Shown here: piece after piece, positions 57,501-64,000 of the stretch
Layout: every line of letters starts with the position of its first letter
Position numbering within the stretch: the stretch's first letter is position 1
Assembly: GCA_037349105.1 (NCBI GenBank)
Contig: JAYJMM010000112.1
Location: forward strand, 3,038,001-3,102,000
DNA from: Limnomonas spitsbergensis
Lineage: Eukaryota; Chlorophyta; Chlorophyceae; Chlamydomonadales
Reading direction: 5' to 3'
DNA length: 64,000 nt
Made by a program: the position numbers and the translations under genes
The notes under the pieces: model-generated
The model's database searches: none
What the model was told of the DNA's origin: nothing
What the model saw: the letters and a program-made list of their open reading frames with translations, nothing else

Positions 57501-60500
57501 AACAGAACACAAACCATATGCTCTGTTCTCACGGAGCCCGCTAAGTGCTTATAAGGCGCTGGCTGTGGTGCGCAAGCCCAACTGCAGATGCACCTTCCTT
57601 GCAGCTTCCCACCAACTTCAAAATCGGCATGAACCAAAATAATGTGTTTCTCTCGCAGAACCCGCGAAGTGCGTCCAAGGCGCTGGCCGTGATGCGCAAG
57701 CCCAGCTGCAGCATTGAGCTGATCTACAAGTTTGCGCCCGGCCTGGTGGCAGCCATCACGGAGGAGGCCATCGACTTCTTCATCACGGCAATGCCGCCTC
57801 TGGACGCGCGGTAGGTGCAAAGGTCCCAATACCGGTACCATACCAGAAAATCACTATTTCATACCTGAGGAATGGAAGATCGAAACTACGGGTGCCTGTA
57901 CAGGTATTCACCGTACTTCATAATTGATTATGGTTCCTGATCTGTTTCCGGCCATCATCCAGGAGGCCGTTCACTTCCCGTCACAGTGAAATGCTGCCAA
58001 TTGACTGGACTGGACGTTGGGCTCTGAGCTCTTGTATTATCATTAACCAGTCCCATGTAACGGGTTGTGGTTGGAGACGGGGTTGGGGTTGGGGTTTACA
58101 CAGCCCTAGAAAAATGGTTTTTATTTTCAGTTTCAGCGAGCATTAAACTGTACTGTGCAGGCAGGGTTGGATATATCGTTGAATCCTGATCCGCGAAAAA
58201 CACATGCACATGCCGGTGCCTCACAAAAACAAGAAGGTGACACCAGGGGGTAGAACACTGTCAAAAATACAGGACTGAGGCAAGCATCCTTGATTCATTC
58301 TGCCATTTTTTTCACACACTCACCATACGGATGTGGATTGCCGGTACTTGGCACCTTGCAGCTATTTCGCACCTCTGATTATTTAATACGCTTCAGCTAC
58401 AATTCAGCTACGATTCAGCCACAGCACATTACGGCAGTGGGGGTCTGGTGCAGCAAACCCTGCTGCTTGGGCCACCTGCCGAAAGCCGGTCCAGGTTCGG
58501 TCCCAATCGGCTCAGTAATGGCTGCCAGGTGGACCCCGAAGGTGCTCTCTGGTATTACGGTTCTGGTGATACTGTGTAATTGTAAATGAAGCAGGGGCCT
58601 GGTTAGGGTTGAGGGTTAAGGGTTCAAATCATATAAATAAAGCAGGGACCTGGTTAGGGTTGAGGGTTAAGGGTTCAAACCCTATAAATTAAGCAGGGGC
58701 CTGGTTAGGGTTGAGGGTTAAGGGTTCAAACCCTATAAATTAAGCAGGGGCCTGGTTAGGGTTGAGGGTTAAGGGTTCAAACCCTATAAATGAAGCAGGG
58801 ACCTGGTTAGGGTTGAGGGTTAAGGGTTCAAACCCTATAAATTAAGCAGGGGCCTGGTTAGGGTTGAGGGTTAAGGGTTCAAACCCTATAAATTAAGCAT
58901 GGGCCTGGTTAGGGTTGAGGGTTAAGGGTTCAAACCATATAAATGAAGCAGGGGCCTGGTGGTGGCAATCGCGAAAGTGGGCACCGACTCCTTCTTTAAG
59001 GCGGAGCAGCCTCTGGGCATAATGTGCAGGAGTTCAGGGTATAAACCCTAAACCCTAAACCCTTACCCTCAAGGTTCAGGGCACACTTATATTTATGTAT
59101 GTGCACCAGATTTCCTTGTCTTTAGAAGGCCGCTGCGCAGCCAACATGGGTCTAAGGGGTGGCCAAACCTGGACCCGCCAACGGCCAGTGGCCCGCTTTT
59201 TCACACCTCTTCAACCCATTGGCGGCGGCACGTTATGTGCTGCGTTGAAAGCTAACATGCTGTTATTTGTAATGTCTGCACTTCTACAGACGCCTGATCC
59301 CTGTAATGCCCCTCACCCGATGGCCGAAGTCACGTGCTGTGCCGCGTTGAAATTTAAAACAATGCAATTTGGCATTTCCACAGACGCCTGATCCATGTAA
59401 TGCCCCTCACCAGACGGCCAATGGCACGTGCTGCGGAAAGTCGAAACGCAGTAATTTGGCATTTTCACAGACGCCTTTCTCCGCTTCTGTGAGGTCGCCT
59501 CTTCTCCGGATGGGCGGTAGCACGTGCTGCGCTTCGTTTGCGTGCCGAGTTGACAAGCTTTCACCTGTCATTTCCGCAGGCGCCTGATCCCTGCCCTGCT
59601 CCGATTTTGTGAGGACACCTCCTCGCCGGAGGGCCGGCGGCACGTGCTGCGCTACGTTGAGTTTGCCGTGGAGCAGCTGGCGTGCGTAGACAGGTGAGGG
59701 TTTAGGGTTGAGGGTTGAGTTTGCGGTGGAGTACCTGGCCTGCATAAAGTGGGGGGGGTAGGGTTAAGGGTTGAGTTTGCTGTGGAGTAGCTGGCCTGCG
59801 TAGACAGGTGGGGGTGATGGGGGTGGGGATTACCGATGAGAGGATTTTTTTTTGAAGTGCTCCTCACTCCCTCACTACCTCTTCAATACTGCTCATACGA
59901 TTTGTTGACGCTTGTTCCTCACTCACTCAATGGTCAACGCTGCAGGACTGCACATAACAATTTGTTCATGAAGCAATTGTTTCCTACTCTCCCTCACTCT
60001 CTCACTTTCTTACGCTCCCTCACTTTCTCACTCACTCTTCAGTGCCGTGCACAACTTAGCTGTGGCGCTCCACTCCCTGGCCGAGGGTGAGGCCTCCCTG
60101 CTGGCGTACCTGTCCCGTGCGATGGACATCATTGGCCAGCCGCTGTATGACGTGCGCCATGCGCTACGCCTGGCCACGGAGCGGGGAAAGCCACGGGCGT
60201 GCGTCAAACTGCTGTGCGGACTAGGTGGGCCGCGAGATAATGTAAATTTCCGCCCCTTGATTTCCAGCTGCTCACCAACGGAGGGGCGTGTGGTGCCCCA
60301 GGCATTTGTGTAAGGATGCAGTGTGAGGATGTGTGAGGATGCAGTGTGAGGATGTGTGAGGATACAGTGGCCATGGCTGTCTCCCTCCCGGTAGCTGATG
60401 CCCTCACGCTTCTTCATAATAATGAGTTAACGTTAAAATCCCTCCATAATCAACCTAGCGTGAATTCTTTGATGCCCTCTTGCTATTCTATTGTCAAGGT

Positions 60501-63394
60501 CTGGGGCTTATATCCCTCAGTCATGAATGTCCTGTAAACCCTAAATCCTTGCGGATCCCCTCCTGCTGGTTATGCTGCCCCTGGGCGTGTGCGAGGACGT
60601 GGTGGCCCTGGCTGCCCGTCCCCTTGGCTGCACCCCTGAACCCTTAACCCTAGGCCCTTGGCTGCATCTATAAACCCTAAACTTTAAGCCCTTGGTTGCA
60701 CCTCTAAACCCTTAACCCTAAGCCCTTGGCTGCACCTATCAACCCTTAACCCTAAGCACATGGCTGCACCTCTAAACCCTAAACTCTAAGCCCTTGGCTG
60801 CACCTCTAAACCCTGAACCCTAAGCTCTTGGCTGCACCTCTTAACCCTGAACCCTAAGCCATTGGCAGCACCTCTAAACCATTAACCCTAAGCCCTTGGG
60901 TGCACCTCTAAACCCTGAACCCTAAGCTCTTGGCTGCACCTCTAAACCCTGAACCCTAAGCCATTGGCAGCACCTCTAAACCATTAACCCTAAGCCCTTG
61001 GGTGCACCTCTAAACCCTAAACCATGAGCCATTGGCTGCACCTCGTAACCCTGAACCCTAAGCTCTGGCTGCACCTCTAAACCCTTAACCCTAAGCCCTT
61101 GGCAGCACCTATAAACCCTGAACCCTAAGCCCTTGGCTGCACCTCTAAACCCTTAACCCTAAGCCCTTGGCAGCACCTAAAAACCCTAAACCATAAGCCC
61201 TTGGCTGCACCTCTAAACCCTAAACATTAAGCCCTTGGCTGCACCTCTAAACCCTGAACCCTAAGCTCTTGGCTGCACCTCTAAACCCTGAACCCTAAGC
61301 CCTTGGCTGCACCTCTAAACCATTAACCCTAAGCCCTTGGCTGCACCTCTAAACCCTAAACCATGAGCCATTGGCTGCACCTCTTAACCCTGAACCCTAA
61401 GCCCTTGGCTGCACCTCTAAACCCTTAACCCTAAGCCCTTGGCAGCACCTCTTAACCCTGAACCCTAAGCCCTTGGCTGCACCTCTAAACCCTAAACCAT
61501 AAGCCCTTGGCTGCACCTCTAAACCCTAAACCATAAGCCCTTGGCTGCACCTCTAAACCCTAAACATTAAGCCCTTGGCTGCACCCATAAGCCCTATACC
61601 CTTAGCTGCACCCCTGCCTCTTTCTTCCTCTGGGAATGGTGTGAACCCATGGTGAGAAGTTATTTACCTGCCCTACTGGCGCGCTGGCGCCCAGCAATAT
61701 TTACTTACTACCCGTCCGCCTCATTCTTGCGCACCTGAAGCTCAAATGTTTATTTTGATACCCGGGAGCAAGTCCCTACTCTGCGCACCCCCAGCAATTT
61801 TGATATTTTGCGCAAACCGGAAAGCGCGCATTCCCAGCACGGTAAATTGTTTGTAAATGGGAGGGCTTTGGTAGTGGTGGCGTCATTGACAGTTTACAAA
61901 AAAAACGACAGATCTACAGGAGCTCTACTTCAAAAGAAATGCTTGTGCAGTCATGTGCGAGGACGTGGTGGCCCCGGCTGCCCACCCCCCCTGGCTGCTC
62001 CCCTGCCTCTCTCTTTCTCTCAAGGCATTTATTTTTCAAGGGGAAGGCTATAGTTACAGTCGTATCAGTGACACTTCAATAAAAAAAAAACGAGCCGCAG
62101 ATGCTGTGCTTTAGAAAGAATGCTCGTGCAGGCATGTACGAGGACGTAGAGGCCTCATGCCTGGGCTGCCCATTCCCCCTGGCCGTGGGGGACCCATTTC
62201 CTGGGCTGATCATCCCCCTGGCTGCTCCCATGCCTGTGACGTTTTCTCTTGGAACATTATTTTCCAATGGGAAGACTGCGGTGACGGTTGTGTCATCGAC
62301 ACTGTCAGGTATTTGTTACCCTGGCTATCAGTCCACCTTCGGTAGGCTGCCTTGCGGCTGCTTAAGGCCCGGTGGGGACAGTACCTGGATCGGCCCACGA
62401 CTGGTGGCCAACGCAGCTTGGCTGGCCACACCTTGGGCCACTGGCCATAGGCCAGAGTGTAGCTGATAAGCTGACATGTAGCCGAGTCGGGAAAAAAAGA
62501 AAAAGGGCACTGTATGATCTAAATCAAGTGAGGTACCTTTGAGGTTTGAGGTTTAGGGTTTAGGGTTGAAAAGAAAGGCGGTTCATTTGAGGGGAGGCAA
62601 TCCGAATCCACTGTACTTCATACACTTCATACACTTTATACACTTCATACACTTCAAACATGTTGTTTGTGCAGGAATGTACGAGGACGCGGTGGCCCTG
62701 GCCCTGAACCTGGATCTGGAGCTGGCCAAGACGGTGGCGAGCATGCCCCCGGAGGAAGAGGAGGCCCTGAGGTGGGACCGGTCTCTGTGTTTGTGTGAAC
62801 AGTATGGACGCGTGTTGGTTTAGTGAAATATACTTGGTGAGCTAGAGAGGGGATCGGGCGTTTTCTTCCTTCAGTTGGTCTGACCTTAATTGCTCACCCG
62901 GCCTTTGACGTTCAGTGATCACAACGTGTCGATCATGTACATCTGAAAAGCTGTACAATTGGCACAGCTCCAGTGTTTAGGGAATGGTGTCTCACATTAT
63001 GCGTACGCACCTTAAGTTAGCCGATCAATAAGTAGACCATAAACCCTAACCCCCTAAACCCTTAACCCCTAAACCCCTAAACCCTAAACTCTAGCCCCCT
63101 AAACCCTCAATATGAAAGTTTTGCATAGGTTCAAGCAGGGGCCGGCCGTTGTGCGGCATGTGGTGCAGCTGACCTGCCCCCCTGAAACCCCAAACCCTTA
63201 ACAACAACCCCTTTTATAGGCGCAAGCTGTGGTTGGCTGTTGCGCGGCATGTTGTACAGCAAGGCGTGGCGGCGGCAGCGGCAAAGGGAGGTGCAGCGGG
63301 AGCCGCCTCACAGCCCACCACCAACATTAAGCAGGCGGTGGAGTTCCTGCGGGAGGCCGGTGGGTTGCTGAAGCTGGAAGGCACTCTGCCTAAG
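40326..63394 (+). CDS. VPS18: VPS18/Pep3, HOPS/CORVET core subunit (5' 20 exons; 3' end beyond window)
   Basis: Exons: 40326-40531, 41200-41309, 42457-42541, 43014-43134, 43528-43609, 43957-44105, 44479-44860, 45600-45703, 46429-46570, 47384-47463, 48771-48890, 50702-50851, 51975-52103, 55229-55322, 57120-57223, 57659-57810, 59580-59693, 60043-60224, 62675-62771, 63220-63394. They sum to 2,778 nt (926 codons) in a single frame. The beta-propeller half shows VTRQADLLIVALSVDS, WAKSRVLSKLKGTVV, GTDLGSLIEI, YLVLVTTPSRLYALSGG, RFGWMVGNAVHHGEL, ALTEYHFILLKGDQLYAI, GALYLYSDESLYEV and RRDMWRVYLQQQDWDQAL. The helical clathrin-repeat half shows TELYLDQINREL, YGRMEELVAFAGARGD, KPSCSIELIYKFAPGLV, RHVLRYVEFAVEQLA, ALRLATERGKPRACVKLL, YEDAVALALNLDLELAK and KLWLAVARHVV. 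These match Vps18 block for block; the C-terminal RING is off the right edge. The role is membrane tethering at late endosome and vacuole. Exon 12 fits phase only with a GC donor (CAG|GCAGGT). Exon 5 could instead begin at 43521, but only 43528 keeps the frame. Confidence 0.94.
41310..41600 (+). repeat. copies of VPS18 exon 2 end and donor
   Basis: GGGTGAGAAAGGTGTGAGTG (41521) and GAGTGAGAAAGGCGTGAGC (41566), with weaker copies at 41390 and 41460, repeat the exon 2 end and donor (GAGTGAGAAAG|GTGTGTGAC). Confidence 0.65.
41945..42456 (+). repeat. 78-bp array of VPS18 exon 3 acceptor/head
   Basis: Six copies (near 41955, 42066, 42148, 42226, 42304, 42379) of TCTCAGTCTC, GAGATCGAGGTCACAAGG and CAGGCTGATC, separated by CCTTCAACCCTAAACCCTCA, precede the real exon at 42457. 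The period of 78 bp keeps the exon frame open (SEIEVTRQAD repeated). A tail/donor copy of the same exon lies at 42692-42722. Confidence 0.93.
43135..43470 (+). repeat. copies of VPS18 exon 4 tail and donor
   Basis: Three further copies of GGGCGGTGGCGTGGGCGAGG, CAGCCGGCG|GTGGGTGAC (near 43188, 43322, 43412), each preceded by its own C(C)GCAG or TGTAG acceptor-like bases. Confidence 0.85.
44861..45340 (+). repeat. copies of VPS18 exon 7 end/donor, then 12-bp telomere-like array
   Basis: Two copies of CTGCCTCTTTGCCA.GC.TGACTGCT..GGTAGGG at 44945 and 45068 follow the real exon end at 44860. At 45218-45335 GTAGGGTTTAGG repeats about ten times. Confidence 0.85.
45549..45592 (+). repeat. (CTG)n microsatellite beside the VPS18 exon 8 acceptor
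   Basis: About 14-15 CTG units end 7 bp before the GCAG acceptor of exon 8 and replace the usual polypyrimidine tract. Confidence 0.95.
45704..46330 (+). repeat. copies of VPS18 exon 8 tail and donor
   Basis: Four diverged copies (near 45780, 45965, 46190, 46290) of GATGTGGACAGT..ACAGTCGCTG|GTGGGT. They are interleaved with AATTCAGCTACA motifs. Confidence 0.7.
46571..46775 (+). repeat. GGTGGTGGTCACTCTT repeats after VPS18 exon 9 donor
   Basis: About seven 20-30 bp degenerate units of GAGGTGGTGGTCACTCTT; further units occur at 47075-47160. Confidence 0.7.
46878..47045 (+). mobile_element. dispersed non-autonomous repeat, copy A (VPS18 intron 9)
   Basis: Shares with 62836-62985, in the opposite orientation, the ordered blocks AATTGTACAGCTTTT, GTACATGATC, GAACGTCAAA, AGACCAA, AAACGCCCGATCCC and CACCAAG. 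It contains a small inverted repeat (CGCGCGTC / GACGCGCG) near 46977-47003. Confidence 0.65.
47447..48225 (+). repeat. ~57-bp array of VPS18 exon 10 end and donor
   Basis: About 14 units, each repeating the exon end GGTCACAATGATGCAG and a GTGGGGTTTGAGAT donor with GGAGTTAGGGTTCAGGATGG filler, follow the real exon end at 47463. The exon part is nearly invariant across units. Confidence 0.96.
48876..49345 (+). repeat. copies of VPS18 exon 11 end and donor
   Basis: About six copies of GATGC(G/T)GC(T/C)ATG|GTGAGGAG with AGAGTCCAGGGGGG filler, then AAGGTGGTGTGAGGTGGGATGA-type units to about 49700. Confidence 0.85.
50338..50701 (+). repeat. copies of VPS18 exon 12 acceptor/head
   Basis: Five diverged copies (near 50340, 50385, 50540, 50598, 50648) of CAGGCACTGGGAGATTGCGC precede the real exon at 50702. 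Tail/donor copies of the same exon lie downstream at 51040-51078 and 51218-51268. Confidence 0.75.
51290..51974 (+). repeat. 113-bp array of VPS18 exon 13 acceptor/head
   Basis: Six copies of ACACAG|GATGCCCTGGCGCTG, TTCCTGGCCACCA then AACCCTAAACCCTACGCCC, period about 113 bp, lead into the real exon at 51975. The near-identity of the units suggests recent expansion. Confidence 0.96.
52325..52990. repeat. C-rich ~35-bp array
   Basis: About 18-20 units of CCCCGCCCTGCCCCTGAGCC, AAGCCCCACC in VPS18 intron 13. A decayed copy of the exon 14 head lies just before it (52221-52262). Confidence 0.9.
53054..55228 (+). repeat. 117-bp array (~19 units) of VPS18 exon 14 acceptor/head
   Basis: Each unit carries CCCCACGCAG|TCTGGTGGTC, GGTACCTGGCTCAGGAAG and CTCCTGACCAGTCACCATTC. 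The acceptor plus about 50 nt of exon head recurs, and the last copy is the real exon 14. Because 117 is a multiple of three, one frame is open for hundreds of codons. Variant units recur at 819 bp (7 units), e.g. the GATACC variant at 53611 and 54430, so a block of units was duplicated as a whole. Confidence 0.97.
55330..55720. repeat. ~36-bp tandem array in VPS18 intron 14
   Basis: About ten units of CATGCCCGTTGCTGACCTGG, CATGACAGGGTTTA directly after the exon 14 donor. Confidence 0.92.
56485..56540 (+). repeat. copy of VPS18 exon 15 acceptor/head
   Basis: GCGAAGGCTACACAAGCGAG, TTGCTTGCGGGGATATGGCC parallels the real exon start at 57120, which uses the same unusual GCGAAG acceptor. Confidence 0.7.
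57196..57495 (+). repeat. copies of VPS18 exon 15 end and donor
   Basis: Three further copies of GAGACAATGAGGCGGTACTG, GAGTACCTGATGCAG|GT with GGTGGTTGGTGGTGG filler follow the true exon end at 57223. Confidence 0.93.
57525..57592 (+). repeat. copy of VPS18 exon 16 head
   Basis: CCCGCTAAGTGCTTATAAGG, CGCTGGCTGTGGTGCGCAAG repeats the exon start, about 130 bp upstream of it. A decayed copy of the exon body (CAGGAGGCCGTTCACTTCCC) lies downstream at 57958. Confidence 0.8.
58370..58525 (+). mobile_element. SINE-like dispersed repeat (representative copy)
   Basis: Contains CTTCAGCTACAATTCAGC, GGTCTGGTGCAGCAAACC, CTGCTGCTTGGGCCACC and GGTTCGGTCCCAATC, the last resembling a tRNA B box. Diverged relatives sit at about 2693-2790, 9695-9850, 45365-45480 and, inverted, 62345-62480. 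Box A is not clear. Confidence 0.4.
58575..58960. repeat. ~58-bp tandem array in VPS18 intron 16
   Basis: Seven units of AAGCAGGGGCCTGGTTAGGG, TTGAGGGTTAAGGGTTCAAA, CCCTATAAAT. Confidence 0.95.
59120..59815 (+). repeat. VPS18 exon 17 flanked by head copies and tail copies
   Basis: Upstream, four copies (near 59125, 59285, 59380, 59468) contain CACAGACGCCTGATCC and GGCACGTGCTGCG from the exon head. Downstream, two copies (59716 and 59773) contain GAGTTTGC.GTGGAG, CTGGCCTGC.TAGACAGGTGG from the tail and donor. The real exon is 59580-59693. Confidence 0.88.
60585..62170 (+). repeat. VPS18 intron 18: exon 19 head copies and 34-bp telomere-like array
   Basis: Copies of the exon 19 head (TGTACGAGGACGCGGTGGCC) occur at 60590, 61958 and 62137, two of them with GTGCAG acceptors. 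Between the first two, 60640-61610 is about 29 units of CCCTTGGCTGCACCTCTAAA, CCCTGAACCCTAAG, whose start (CTTGGCTGCACC) resembles the sequence just after the first head copy. Confidence 0.88.
62836..62985 (-). mobile_element. dispersed non-autonomous repeat, copy B (VPS18 intron 19)
   Basis: Reverse-orientation relative of 46878-47045 with the same ordered blocks over about 150 bp. It does not resemble the junction-derived repeats around it, so it probably arrived by transposition. Confidence 0.65.
63118..63170 (+). repeat. copy of VPS18 exon 20 acceptor/head
   Basis: CATAGGTTCAAGCAGGGGCC, GGCCGTTGTGCGGCATGTGG parallels TATAGGCGCAAGCTGTGGTT at the real exon start, 95 bp upstream of it. Confidence 0.8.
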
Positions 63395-63624
63395 GTAGCC
63401 TAGGGTCTAGGGTTCCATTCAAATTTATTTTGATTTGTTTTAGTTGTTTGTAATTGATTTCGAATACAGCAAACCATTCAGATTTAATTCAATTTCCAGC
63501 CTTCAACCTAGGCAGGTTTTCCTTCCGCTGGAGTGCATCCCGCTATTTTTTCTTTTCTGGTCTTCTGTGTTAAGGGTTTTGGTTTCGAAGTCAACCTGAA
63601 ACCCTGAGGCCATATCTCTCATTA

Positions 63625-64000
63625 CGTTGAGTACCATACCTGAAGTACCATACCTGAAGTACCATACATGAAGTACCATACATGAAGTACCATACCTGAA
63701 GTACCATACCTGAAGTACCATACCTGAAGTACCATACCTGAAGTACCATACCTGAAGTACCATACCTGAAGTACCATACATGAAGTACCATACCTGAAGT
63801 ACCATACATGAAGTAACATACCTGAAGTACCATTTCTGAAGTACTATACATGAAGTACCATACATGAAGTACCATACCTGAAGTACCATACATGAAGTAC
63901 CATACATGAAGTACCATACCTGAAGTACCATACCTGAAGTACTATACATGAAGTACCATACATGAAGTACCATACATGAAATACCATACCTGAGGTACCA
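63625..64000. repeat. 15-bp tandem array (GAAGTACCATACCTG)
   Basis: About 25 units, alternating CCTG and CATG endings, running off the right edge in VPS18 intron 20. Confidence 0.97.

Noticed and set aside
63503..63973. 156-aa minus-strand frame of VWYFMYGTS-type repeats
   Set aside because: Antisense reading of a 15-bp satellite in VPS18 intron 20.
1..64000. tRNA, rRNA and other structured RNA genes
   Set aside because: I found no stretch with convincing paired A and B boxes and cloverleaf arms, nor any rRNA-like core sequence; a covariance-model scan would be needed to exclude small RNAs.

Overview
This is a nuclear genome window from a eukaryote, most likely a green alga (a chlorophyte or prasinophyte; Cymbomonas-like is a guess I cannot test). 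The reasons are short GC-rich exons split by large GT-AG introns, many TTTAGGG/CCCTAAA (plant/algal telomere-type) motifs inside the introns, TGTAA motifs after a stop codon, and conserved eukaryotic secretory and endolysosomal genes. The long repetitive reading frames in the window are not genes; the real coding sequence lies in exons of about 26-400 bp.

Layout. (1) About 2,436-10,772, minus strand: a GDP-fucose O-fucosyltransferase-like gene whose 3' end runs off the left edge. (2) 11,224-31,092, plus strand: a complete PGAP1/Bst1-type GPI inositol-deacylase in 15 exons; all splice phases agree and the predicted product is 1,219 aa. Genes 1 and 2 are divergent, with a perfect hairpin between them. 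(3) 32,608-35,713, minus strand: a five-exon, 478-aa nuclear-type protein with a J domain, a PARP-type zinc finger, a BRCT domain and a histone H1-like tail; it converges on PGAP1. (4) 37,193-37,861, plus strand: a small acidic CxxC protein. (5) 40,326-63,394 and beyond the right edge, plus strand: the first 20 exons (926 codons) of VPS18/Pep3, a HOPS/CORVET subunit. PGAP1 and the fucosyltransferase act in the ER/Golgi and VPS18 in endolysosomal tethering; I see no operon-like relationship, only neighbours.

The striking feature is the introns. Almost every large intron of the three long genes carries tandem or scattered copies of its own exon-intron junction: either the last part of the upstream exon plus the 5' splice site, or the 3' splice site plus the first part of the downstream exon. 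Copy numbers run from 1 to about 19, periods from about 55 to 117 bp for the cleanest arrays, and some periods are multiples of three and stay open in the exon frame. Some exons (VPS18 exon 17) have head copies on one side and tail copies on the other. I propose this as the unusual system of the window: junction-spanning tandem duplication as a route of intron growth, and a potential source of decoy or alternative splice sites. Other items are a tandemly duplicated 26-nt microexon, a 56-bp near-perfect hairpin, two dispersed non-autonomous repeat families, an 88-bp inverted repeat pair, and several probable GC-AG introns.
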